A DNA stretch of 9,812 bases from Accumulibacter sp. Its GTDB lineage: Bacteria; Pseudomonadota; Gammaproteobacteria; Burkholderiales; Rhodocyclaceae. Below the pieces are notes generated by a model that was given only the letters and a program-made list of their open reading frames with translations, ran no database searches and had not been told where the DNA came from. The translations under genes were made by a program, and so were the position numbers. Numbering within the stretch: position 1 is the first letter of the stretch; each line of letters begins with the position of its first letter. Positions 1 through 7,338 of this stretch are shown one piece after another. The DNA lies in the NCBI GenBank assembly GCA_031284185.1, contig JAITAJ010000352.1, positions 1 through 9,812 on the forward strand, written 5' to 3'.

Positions 1-581
1 AGGTCATGTTCCCCAGCCGGTATGCCAACATTTCGGCTTCGTCGTTCCTGAACTCGCCCCAGCCATCCGGCGCATTCTGCGGCAGCACGTGCTCCACGCC
101 GAAAGCATCGCTGGTAAAAATGTCCCAACGGTACAAGATAGCTCTGGAAATAGTTGTTGTTGTTGCGATTGAGCGTCAGCTTCGGGCGCGCGACAAGGGT
201 CACAGGATCGAGATAACCGATATGAGTCTGCCGAATCTGTTCCATGCGGCGCTCATTGTCCCTGGCATCGTTTCCGGCCTCGATGAGCCGCTGAATATTC
301 TTGAGAGCCGCCAGCACGATCAGGCTGATCGTCGTCAATCGCTGCTGGCCGTCGATCACATCGAAAGTTTTGTCATCGGAGGATTGCAGCACCAGATATC
401 CCATGTAGTGCGCCGCTTCACCGCCAGTCTCCAGGGCGGCCAGCAAGTCCATCCACAAATCTTCCCACTCCTCGGCGCTCCAGCTGTAGTCGCGCTGAAA
501 CCGGGGGATACGGTAAGTCAGACCGTTGCCGATCAGCTTCCTGAACGTATTGTTCTCGGTCTTGAAGTTCGTAGCGGCCAT
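1..581 (-). pseudogene. DUF262/DUF1524 (GmrSD-like) nuclease, internally deleted, runs off left edge
   Basis: An ATG at 581 has a good ribosome site (GAGGAA at 587-592, five bases upstream). The frame gives a clear DUF262 N-terminus: IPRFQRDYSW at residues 25-34 and DVIDGQQRLTT at 74-84, the two signature motifs of the GmrS-type NTP-dependent half. Homology stops near residue 153 (base ~123). Just downstream, in another frame (bases 2-121), the sequence reads as the DUF1524/HNH half: DAFGVEHVLPQNAP, then YRLGNMT. In intact family members these two motif sets lie several hundred residues apart, so the middle is missing and the join changes frame at about base 122. GmrSD-type proteins are modification-dependent restriction nucleases. 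This copy would make a DUF262 fragment with a foreign tail and is most likely inactive. The left end of the gene is outside the window. Confidence 0.85.
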
Positions 582-628
582 ATCGTTTCCTCGATCTGTT
601 TCAGTTCCCACTCAATCGCAGACAGCAT

Positions 629-847
629 TCATTCCTCCACCCGCCGCTCGGGCCGCGCTTCCAGCCGGCCGATGAGTCCGTCCTGCCGGGCGAACCGTTC
701 GCGCCGTAGTTTACCGCGTCCTCCTTCCGGCTCGCGCCGCTTCTTCTGCCAGGGAAGTTTTTCTTCCAGCGTCGGCGATACGGCGGTGCGGCGCACTGCC
801 TTGATCTCGCGGTCGATTTCCCTGATTTCCTGCTCGAAACCGTTCAA
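629..847 (-). pseudogene. C-terminal coiled-coil remnant of a SNF2/DEAD-type helicase
   Basis: A 72-codon open stretch (TTG at 847; the frame stays open about 20 bases further upstream) is very rich in Glu, Arg and Lys. It includes EQEIREIDREIKAVRRTA, then TLEEKLPWQKK, and ends in IGRLEARPERRVEE. This charged pattern recalls the C-terminal coil of large SNF2-type helicases found in restriction and phage-defence loci (recognised from memory of the family, not from a search). No ATPase motifs are present, so only the tail survives. After its TGA (629-631) another frame continues with SAIEWELKQIEE, which resembles how such helicases end, so a frameshift near 630 is likely. The DUF262 gene starts about 50 bp further on in the same direction, the arrangement expected in a restriction operon. 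Confidence 0.5.
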
Positions 848-1049
848 TCCACCAAAGTCTCCAGCTTTTTCAGCCAGCCATCAAAATGCGGACAATCGCG
901 CGCATGGCGCCCAAAGCAATTTCGCGGGCGACCAAGACACCGTGGGCCGGCTTCCGGTAGCCGGGCATGACGGCCTGGATGCGTTTGGATGGCGCAGTAT
1001 GCGGATTGTCATCGATGTCATCCGGCGCGGCGGCCGTTCTGCGCTGTGC
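848..1049 (-). other. Unassigned remnant between HTH gene and helicase tail
   Basis: About 200 bp without a recognisable intact gene. On the minus strand, directly after the HTH stop, a GTG overlaps the TGA but the frame closes after 11 codons. A shifted frame then stays open through AVMPGYRKPAHGVLVAREIA. A third frame carries DCPHFDGWLKKLETLVD and a stop at 844-846, just inside the helicase-tail ORF. The relay of plausible protein text through three frames suggests degraded coding sequence, perhaps two gene fragments joined by deletion. I do not recognise the family. Confidence 0.35.
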
Positions 1050-1258
1050 TCACGCTGTCTCCGGCGTCTTCTTGTCGATGCTGGCGGCGATCCAGCGATC
1101 CAGTTCGGATCGGCGGAACCGCCAGGTTCCCCCGAACTTGAACGCCGGGATATCCCCCCCCCCCCCCTCCGGGCCAGGCGATAGACAGTCCGCTTCCCGG
1201 CCTTCAGGTAGGCCGCGACCTCTTCGAGCGTCAGGATTTCACCTTCTGCACCAGTCAT
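1050..1258 (-). pseudogene. Excisionase/AlpA-type HTH DNA-binding protein, frameshifted at poly-C tract
   Basis: From the ATG at 1256-1258 the minus strand reads a classic small helix-turn-helix protein: ILTLEEVAAYLKAGKRTVYR at about residues 8-27, then LARR. At this point it meets a run of 14 G (14 C on the plus strand, 1154-1167). Past the run, the family's second half is in a different frame: DIPAFKFGGTWRFRRSELDR, then WIAASIDKKTPETA and TGA at 1050-1052. The span is 209 bases, two more than a multiple of three, so the gene is out of frame as it stands. Relatives carry a short turn such as RRGEIPAFK here, which would need only about six G. Such proteins commonly head restriction and mobile-element operons as small regulators. 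It may be a dead gene, a slip-switched gene or a homopolymer sequencing error. Confidence 0.8.
1154..1167. repeat. 14-base poly-C (poly-G on coding strand) homopolymer
   Basis: Fourteen consecutive C residues lie inside the HTH coding region. The reading frame closes correctly with 12 or 15 residues in the run, not 14. Tracts of this length slip readily during replication and are also error-prone in sequencing. Confidence 0.95.
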
Positions 1259-1491
1259 CGCCCTGCCTTTGCCGACGTTGGGATGCGGTCGCCAAGTCTG
1301 GCCGATTCTCCCACATCGAGGCGGCATCGACCACTCGTATCGATCCGTGCCGACTTCGCTTCCCCGGCGGCGCCGACGAACACGACTGGCACGTTCTTTT
1401 TCCAAGCAACTTGCGGAGCAATAAGCGATAATGCCGGATTAGCCGGATTCTTTCGGTTCTGGCCGGAACCGTTGTCAGTGGAAAGGTGTCG
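1259..1491. other. Divergent intergenic region between defence remnant and flavoprotein gene
   Basis: This 233-bp spacer separates the leftward HTH gene from the rightward flavoprotein gene and must hold both promoters. I see no convincing -35/-10 pair. GATAAT at 1427-1432 is a possible -10 for the rightward genes but has no good -35. A direct repeat GCCGGATTA/GCCGGATTC (1433-1450) and a near-palindrome GGTTCTGGCCGGAACC (1455-1470) lie just before the ribosome site GGAAAGG (1480-1486). Open frames here on both strands have no recognisable protein character. Confidence 0.5.
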
Positions 1492-2736
1492 ATGAGATGT
1501 GTTGATGATTTCCGTTTGCGTTTGGGCAACAGGGAACTGGTGCCCATCGTCATCGGCGGCATGGGGGTCGATATCTCGACGGCCGATCTGGCGCTGGAAG
1601 CCGCGCGCCTGGGAGGGGTCGGCCACATATCCGACGCCATGGTCAACACCGTGACCGACCGTCACTTCGACACGAAATTCGTCAGGGAAAAGCTCAGGCA
1701 GTATAAATTCAACGTCGCCAATTCCAACAAGTCGGTCGTCCGCTTCGATCTCGGACAACTCGCCGAGGCGACCAAGCTGCACGTCGGACGCACCATGGAA
1801 AGAAAACGCGGCGACGGGCTGGTTCTGGTCAACTGCATGGAAAAGCTGACCATGAACGCGCCGCGCGAGACCTTGCGCGTGCGTCTGGAGGCCGCGCTCG
1901 ATGCTGGCATCGATGGCATCACCCTGGCCGCCGGTCTGCACCTGGGGTCGTTTGCGCTGATCGAGAAGCATCCGCGCTTCCGCGACGCCAGGCTCGGCAT
2001 CATCGTCTCATCGCTGCGCGCCTTGCAACTCTTCCTGAAAAAATCGTTCCGCACCAATCGCCTGCCCGACTATATCGTCATCGAGGGGCCGCTGGCCGGC
2101 GGGCATCTCGGTTTTGGCATGGACTGGGCCAAGTACGACCTGGCGACGATCGTCGCCGAGATTCGCCAATACCTGATTTCGGAAAAACTCGACATTCCGC
2201 TGATTCCGGCGGGTGGCATCTTCACCGGCGGCGACGCTGTCGGATTCCTCGAAAATGGCGCCGCCGCCGTGCAGGTAGCCACGCGATTCACGGTCACCGA
2301 CGAATGCGGTCTGCCGGACCCGGTCAAGCAGAAATATTTTCAGGCGGAGGAAGGCGGCATCGAGGTCAATATGATTTCGCCGACCGGGTATCCGATGCGC
2401 ATGTTGTCCAACAGCCCCGCGATCGGCGCCGGCATCCGTCCCAACTGCGAAGCCTACGGTTACCTGCTCGACGCCAACGGCGCTTGTTCGTACATCACCG
2501 CCTACAATCGCGAAGTGGCCGCGCATCCGAATGCCAAGCGCGTTTCGGTGATGGACAAGACCTGCCTGTGTACGCAGATGCGCAACTTCGACGTATGGAC
2601 CTGCGGGCATTATGCCTACCGCCTCAAGGATACCGGCCATGAGCTGGAGGACGGCACCTACCGGCTGCTCACCGCCGAGCACGTTTTCAGGGACTATCAG
2701 TTCAGTACCGGCGACGAGATCGCGCTGCCCGGATGA
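1492..2736 (+). CDS. Nitronate monooxygenase / 2-nitropropane dioxygenase-like flavoprotein
   Basis: A 414-residue TIM-barrel FMN enzyme of the NAD(P)H-dependent flavin oxidoreductase/nitronate monooxygenase class (COG2070 type). Supporting motifs are IVIGGMGVDIS near residue 20, EGPLAGGHLGFGMD near 200 (the conserved GGH segment at the FMN site), and IPLIPAGGIFTGGDAV followed by GAAAVQVATRF near 235-265, the phosphate-binding glycines. The family oxidises nitronates or serves as a flavin oxidoreductase; the true substrate cannot be read here. The ATG at 1492 is preferred because GGAAAGG lies five bases upstream; an in-frame GTG at 1486 sits inside that ribosome site. The protein is longer than the ~330-residue classical enzymes. 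Its C-terminal extension has clustered cysteines (TCLCTQMRNFDVWTCGHYAY, about 357-376). rlmJ follows after 12 bp, so the two are probably co-transcribed. Confidence 0.85.
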   Translation: MRCVDDFRLRLGNRELVPIVIGGMGVDISTADLALEAARLGGVGHISDAMVNTVTDRHFDTKFVREKLRQYKFNVANSNKSVVRFDLGQLAEATKLHVGRTMERKRGDGLVLVNCMEKLTMNAPRETLRVRLEAALDAGIDGITLAAGLHLGSFALIEKHPRFRDARLGIIVSSLRALQLFLKKSFRTNRLPDYIVIEGPLAGGHLGFGMDWAKYDLATIVAEIRQYLISEKLDIPLIPAGGIFTGGDAVGFLENGAAAVQVATRFTVTDECGLPDPVKQKYFQAEEGGIEVNMISPTGYPMRMLSNSPAIGAGIRPNCEAYGYLLDANGACSYITAYNREVAAHPNAKRVSVMDKTCLCTQMRNFDVWTCGHYAYRLKDTGHELEDGTYRLLTAEHVFRDYQFSTGDEIALPG

Positions 2737-2748
2737 CGCTTGCCGATC

Positions 2749-3618
2749 ATGCTCAGTTATCGTCACGCATTTCACGCCGGCAACCATGCCGACGTGCTCA
2801 AGCATCTGATCCTGGTCCAGTTGGCGCGTCACCTCGGACGGAAGGGAAAGCCGTTCTGGGTCATCGACACCCACGCCGGCGCCGGCATCTACGATCTCGA
2901 TGCCCCATACGCCAGAAAGCTGGCCGAATACAAAGGCGGTATCGGGCGCTTGTGGACGCGGCCGGATTTACCCGCGCCGGTGGCCGATTACGTCGATCTG
3001 GTACGCCGTCTCAATCCCGACGGGCGTCTGCGGAAATATCCCGGCTCGCCGCTTCTGGCCTTGTGGACGATGCGCAAGCAGGATCGTCTACGTCTCTTTG
3101 AACTGCACAGCAGCGACGCGCGTCTGCTGCGGGAGAATTTCCGAGACGCCGGCAAACAGGTGATCATCGCCGACACGGACGGCTTCGCCGGGTTGCGGGC
3201 GTTGCTTCCGCCGCCGCCGCGCCGGGCAGTGGCGCTGATCGATTCGTCCTATGAGGAAAAGCAGGATTACGGACGGGTGCTCCAGGCGATCAAGGACGCG
3301 CTGGCGCGATTCCCGGATGGCATCTACGCCGTATGGTATCCACGATTGACGCGCCTGGAGGCAAGCGAACTGCCGCGGCGCTTGAAGCGCCTGCCGGTCA
3401 AGGGGTGGCTGCACGCGGCCTTGAGCGTGCGCGAGCCGGCCGGCGACGGTTTCGGCATGTGCGGCAGCGGCGTCGTCGTGCTCAATCCGCCGTGGACCCT
3501 GCGCGATGCGCTGGCCGACGCGCTGCCGTTTCTGGCGGAAGCGCTGCGCGAGGATGCCGGCGCCGGCTTTACCCTGGATCAGAAGACAGACGAGCTTGCG
3601 GCGCTTCGCGCCGGGTGA
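2749..3618 (+). CDS. rlmJ: 23S rRNA (adenine-2030-N6)-methyltransferase RlmJ
   Basis: A 289-residue protein matching E. coli RlmJ (YhiR) from the first residue: MLSYRHAFHAGNHADVLKH. This decides the ATG at 2749 over an in-frame TTG at 2740. DTHAGAGIYDL (residues 40-50) is the SAM-binding loop. YPGSPLLA (97-104), LFELHSSD (116-123), YAVWYP (193-198) and VLNPPW (244-249) are all in family order. RlmJ methylates A2030 of 23S rRNA on N6 before ribosome assembly. Oddity: the catalytic motif IV, DPPY in E. coli, reads DSSY here (165-168). No clear ribosome site precedes the ATG, which lies 12 bp after the upstream stop, so translational coupling is plausible. The last codons (QKTDELAALRAG) are written in a dispersed repeat that continues past the stop. 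Confidence 0.95.
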   Translation: MLSYRHAFHAGNHADVLKHLILVQLARHLGRKGKPFWVIDTHAGAGIYDLDAPYARKLAEYKGGIGRLWTRPDLPAPVADYVDLVRRLNPDGRLRKYPGSPLLALWTMRKQDRLRLFELHSSDARLLRENFRDAGKQVIIADTDGFAGLRALLPPPPRRAVALIDSSYEEKQDYGRVLQAIKDALARFPDGIYAVWYPRLTRLEASELPRRLKRLPVKGWLHAALSVREPAGDGFGMCGSGVVVLNPPWTLRDALADALPFLAEALREDAGAGFTLDQKTDELAALRAG

Positions 3619-3675
3619 GGGAGGAAAAACCGGGCGCCCGGTTCCTCTGTCTCCTCAAGCCTCTGTCTCCTGAAC
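3580..3675. repeat. Dispersed structured repeat, copy A, at rlmJ/kinase convergent junction
   Basis: Begins CAGAAGACAGACGAGCTTGC, carries the hairpin CGGCGC-TTC-GCGCCG (3599-3613), then GGAGGAAAAACCGGGCGCCC. It closes with inverted heads CCTCTGTCTCCT (3644-3655 and 3660-3671). The left part aligns, with few changes, to the tandem copies at 9264-9554. On the minus strand the right arm reads two AGGAGACAGAGG heads, so the copy is roughly symmetric. It overlaps the last 13 codons of rlmJ and the last codons of the kinase gene. Confidence 0.8.
3621..3647 (-). terminator. Likely intrinsic terminator for the kinase gene
   Basis: A perfect 16-bp palindrome AACCGGGCGCCCGGTT (3628-3643) lies 12 bases after the kinase stop. 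Read on the minus strand it forms a hairpin with a GCGC loop followed by a T run (the A run at 3625-3629). Flanking GAGG/CCTC could extend the stem. On the plus strand it may also slow transcription leaving rlmJ, but there the T run is only two bases. Confidence 0.55.
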
Positions 3676-6600
3676 TTCGACCTCTTTCACCACGATCCGG
3701 TTTCTGCCCGTGCTCTTGGCTTCGTACAGGCCCTTGTCCGCGGCTCCGAAAACCGCGCTCACCGCCCGGACATTCCGGGCGAACGCGCTGACGCCGATGC
3801 TCAGCGTGTATTTGATGTCCCCGAATTCCTCGGTGTGGGTCGCATCGTTTTCGACGGCCTTCCGAATCCGTTCCGCGAGGCTGGCCGCGGTTTCCAGCTT
3901 CGTTTCCGGCAGAATCACGGCGAATTCCTCGCCGCCGTATCTTCCAACGATGTCGCTGTCACGAACCAGCGTCGCCAGCTTCTCCGCCAGATGCGTCAGC
4001 ACCTGATCGCCAATGGCGTGGCCGTAAGTGTCGTTGATGTACTTGAAATGATCGATGTCTATCATGAACACCGACAGCGGCGTGCCATACCTCTTGTAAC
4101 GCACGAACTCCCGATCCACCAGCTCGAAGAAATGACGGCGATTGTGCAGTCCGGTCAAACCGTCCGTCGTTGCCATCGTGTTGATTTTCTCGAACAGCCG
4201 CGCGTTCTGGATCGCAATGCCGGCCTGTCCCGCCAGCGCAAACAGCAGTTCGTCGGAAATGTCTCCGTTCCTGCAATTCATCACGATGATGCCAAGCAGG
4301 TCGCCCTGATAGATGATCGGAATTCCGGTCAGCACTCCGTTGTCGTTGCCGTCTCTCAGGAAACCGGTCTTCAGGTCGTTGCTGATGACCACCGCCTTGG
4401 TCAGCATGATCCTGCCGATGAATTTGTCCTGGGCGACGTCGATGACCGCCCCTTCCGGGAACTCCCCGGTGTCATAGCCGTCGTTGGCTTTCACCACGAA
4501 GCCTTCGCCTTCGCTCAGCAACACCGCCGATTTGTCGAAATTGATGAACTGCGCCATCGCGTCCAGGATGTTGCTGAGAACTTCCTTCAGGTCGAGCGTC
4601 GAGGTGATCACCCGGGTAACTTCCCGCAGGGTTTCTTCAAACATCCTTTTCTGTTTTTCGTTTTCAAACTGCTTCTCGGTCTCGATGGCGGTCGTTACCG
4701 CGCGCTTCAACGAAAGCAGGGTTCGCACGCGCGCCATCAACTCGTCTTTGTCGAACGGCTTCTGCACGTAATCGTTCGCGCCGGAGCGGAAGCCGAGAAC
4801 GATATCCTGAATCTGGTTTTTCGCCGTCAACATCAGTATCGGCAGCTCAAACAGCGAATAGCGTTTTCTCAAATGCTGACAGACTTCGTATCCAGACATC
4901 TTGGGCATCATGACGTCGAGCAGAATGAGATCGAAGGAATCTTCGTTGGCCACGAGGCCGAGCGCTTCGGCGCCGTTGTAGGCCCGTGTCACCGAATAAT
5001 CCCTGACCGACAGCAGATTCTTCAGTACCTGGATGTTGACCGGCTCATCGTCGACGACCAGGATTCGGTACGCGCCTTCCGGCGTTTCCGATGCCGGTTC
5101 GGATTCCCTTTCGCTGGTGGCGAAATCTTCCATGTCGATGAGCGATTTCGGTTCTCCATTCGCGGCGATCTCTTCTCTTTTCACGCTCGATACCGGGATC
5201 GTGAATGTGAATCGGGAGCCTTTTCCCGGCGCCGATTCGACGCGGATCGTTCCGCCGTGCAGTTCGACCAGTTTTTTCGTTATCGACAGTCCCAGCCCCG
5301 TGCCCCCATATTCCCGCGCCGTGGAACCGTCGGCCTGCTCGAACGACTCGAATATCCGGTCGAGTTTATCCTCGGGAATGCCGATGCCGGTATCCGAAAC
5401 CGAAACCGAAAGCCAATCGTCCACCACCTCGGCGGAAATGACGATCTTTCCTTTTTCGGTGAATTTGATCGCGTTTCCTATCAGGTTGTACAGGATCTGC
5501 TGGACTCTGTTCTCATCGGCGTTGACGATCGGCAAGGAAGCGCCGATTTCATTGACCAGGGACACCTCTTTCCCTTTGACCAGCGGCTTCGACAACACCA
5601 GCACCGTATCGACGATGGTCTTCAGATCGACCGGCTTGATCTGCAATACGATTTCCTTGTTTTTCAGTCTCGTGAAATCCAGGATGTCGTTGATCATGTT
5701 GGACAGCCGCTTGCCGCTGTTGGAAACGATCGCCAGATTGTATTTCTGCTTGTCCGTGAGCTCCCCGGTCGCGCCGTCCACCATCGATTCCACGATGCCG
5801 ATGATCCCGTTGATGGGCGTTCGCAATTCATGCGACGTGTTCGCCAGGAACTCGTCTTTCAGTTCATTCAGCCGGTTCAGGTATTTGTTTTTTTCCTCCA
5901 GCGCTCTGGCGTAATCCTGCAATTCCTTGATCAGGTTGTTGATCTTTTCCGCCATGAAACGGAAGGCTTTCGACAACGCTCCGATTTCATCGCCGCTTTC
6001 GATCAGAGGAATCTCGGCGTCGAAATTCCCTTCGCCGAAGGTTCTGGCGGCGTTCGACAGCGTGAGAATCGGCTTCGTGATGTTTCTCGCGATGATGTAG
6101 AGCATCAGGGCAATCACGCCGATGGCGATCAGAAACATTGCGACGACGTAGTTTCGGATGCCGTTGACATTGGCCAGGACGTTCTCCATCGGAATGCTGA
6201 CCGCGACGGACCAAGGGTTCGTAACGTCGCTGAATTGGATCGGGAGGTACACGGTATAGAAATACTGGTTGCTGGAAATGTACGTTTTTCCGCCGCGGAT
6301 GGCGTCTCTGGCTTCCATCGCGTGCTGTAGTTGCGCCGGATCCGCCTTGAGCATCTGTTCCGCCATTTCCGGCGTGAGCAAGGCCGGATCCGGTTTCGCT
6401 TCGCCGCTTCCTTTCGCGTAGGCTTCCAGATCACGGACGAATTTTTCGAGATTGCCGTATTTTTCGATCTGATCCTTATCGGAGGCGTCCTTGACAGGAT
6501 TTTTCGCCAGATGATCCCTGGCGTACTTCAGGGCTTCCGAAATCTTGCGCGAATCCACCATCAGCATCTGATAGGCAAGCGCCTCCGTCAAATCCTTTCC

Positions 6601-7338
6601 GAGCCAGGGCTTGTCCGAATGCGCCACGATGCCGCCCCCATTGGAAAAAATCTCCGTATGGCCGCCTTGCTGACGCGGATTCACCCGGGAAACCATGTCC
6701 TGAAGTTTGTCAAGAACGATGTCGGAAGACACGATCCCGATGAATTCGTCCTTGTGAAGGATCGGGAAGATCATGCTGGTCAGCATGACCTGCCTTCCCT
6801 GGATACGATAGGGATACGAGTCGGTGATGTATTCGCGTTTCGTACTCTTTGGAACGATGTACCAGTCGGCGATATCGATATCGGTCAAAGGCTCCACCGC
6901 GATATGCTCACTGAGCTTGTTCCAGTAGGGCGAATATCTGCCCGTATCGTCGTACTCCGGTTTCTTCCCGGCGAACTGCTCGTCCTTGCCGTCCAGCGCG
7001 TCTGGATCGTAGGCGACGCAGAACGCGGTGATGTACTCCTTTTTGACCAGGGCGTTTCTCAGGATGTCGTCCATCATCTTCCGGTCGGTGAGATCGTGGT
7101 CCTTCAAGGTCTCGAACACCGTCGCAAGCGTTTCCGCCGTTATCCGCGCCCCCTGCAACTCCGCCTTGATCTCGTTCCTGTATTTGTCGGCCGTTTCATA
7201 GACCAGGCTGAAAGCGTCGTCCTTCGCCATTTCGACCGTCCGGTGGGTGACGACCCAGGTGACCGCCAGAAAACACACGACGACCAGCGCCGTGACCAGC
7301 GAAAATATCTTGGTTTTCAGACTCAGATTCTTGAACAT
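3655..7338 (-). CDS. Cache-HAMP-histidine kinase-receiver-GAF-GGDEF hybrid signalling protein
   Basis: A 1227-residue inner-membrane sensor. TM1 is about 12-31. A large periplasmic Cache-type region (~35-395) is followed by TM2 (~397-416) and HAMP (~417-470, ARNITKPILTLSNAARTFGE). A coiled linker leads to HisKA with phospho-acceptor H503 (ANTSHELRTPINGIIG). HATPase has an N box (NLIGNAIKFT, 618-627), DTGIGIPEDKLD (649-660) and GGTGLGLS (678-685). The receiver has DD 763-764, acceptor D808 (LLDVMMP), T838 and K860. A GAF-like domain (~905-1050) precedes GGDEF, with active site GGEEF 1135-1139 and an inhibitory I-site RDSD 1126-1129 at the correct five-residue spacing. All catalytic residues are present, so it should autophosphorylate, pass phosphate to its own receiver and make c-di-GMP under product inhibition. 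The start has AGGTGA just upstream. The extreme C-terminus (VQETEA) is written in the repeat at 3580-3675. Confidence 0.95.
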   Translation of the reverse strand: MFKNLSLKTKIFSLVTALVVVCFLAVTWVVTHRTVEMAKDDAFSLVYETADKYRNEIKAELQGARITAETLATVFETLKDHDLTDRKMMDDILRNALVKKEYITAFCVAYDPDALDGKDEQFAGKKPEYDDTGRYSPYWNKLSEHIAVEPLTDIDIADWYIVPKSTKREYITDSYPYRIQGRQVMLTSMIFPILHKDEFIGIVSSDIVLDKLQDMVSRVNPRQQGGHTEIFSNGGGIVAHSDKPWLGKDLTEALAYQMLMVDSRKISEALKYARDHLAKNPVKDASDKDQIEKYGNLEKFVRDLEAYAKGSGEAKPDPALLTPEMAEQMLKADPAQLQHAMEARDAIRGGKTYISSNQYFYTVYLPIQFSDVTNPWSVAVSIPMENVLANVNGIRNYVVAMFLIAIGVIALMLYIIARNITKPILTLSNAARTFGEGNFDAEIPLIESGDEIGALSKAFRFMAEKINNLIKELQDYARALEEKNKYLNRLNELKDEFLANTSHELRTPINGIIGIVESMVDGATGELTDKQKYNLAIVSNSGKRLSNMINDILDFTRLKNKEIVLQIKPVDLKTIVDTVLVLSKPLVKGKEVSLVNEIGASLPIVNADENRVQQILYNLIGNAIKFTEKGKIVISAEVVDDWLSVSVSDTGIGIPEDKLDRIFESFEQADGSTAREYGGTGLGLSITKKLVELHGGTIRVESAPGKGSRFTFTIPVSSVKREEIAANGEPKSLIDMEDFATSERESEPASETPEGAYRILVVDDEPVNIQVLKNLLSVRDYSVTRAYNGAEALGLVANEDSFDLILLDVMMPKMSGYEVCQHLRKRYSLFELPILMLTAKNQIQDIVLGFRSGANDYVQKPFDKDELMARVRTLLSLKRAVTTAIETEKQFENEKQKRMFEETLREVTRVITSTLDLKEVLSNILDAMAQFINFDKSAVLLSEGEGFVVKANDGYDTGEFPEGAVIDVAQDKFIGRIMLTKAVVISNDLKTGFLRDGNDNGVLTGIPIIYQGDLLGIIVMNCRNGDISDELLFALAGQAGIAIQNARLFEKINTMATTDGLTGLHNRRHFFELVDREFVRYKRYGTPLSVFMIDIDHFKYINDTYGHAIGDQVLTHLAEKLATLVRDSDIVGRYGGEEFAVILPETKLETAASLAERIRKAVENDATHTEEFGDIKYTLSIGVSAFARNVRAVSAVFGAADKGLYEAKSTGRNRIVVKEVEVQETEA

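Noticed and set aside
6..1184. 392-codon plus-strand ORF across the defence remnants
   Set aside because: It lies opposite clear DUF262, DUF1524 and HTH protein text on the minus strand. Its own translation is low-complexity and matches no family.
1255..1971. 238-codon minus-strand ORF over the start of the flavoprotein gene
   Set aside because: Antisense to a confidently identified enzyme; no ribosome site or family resemblance.
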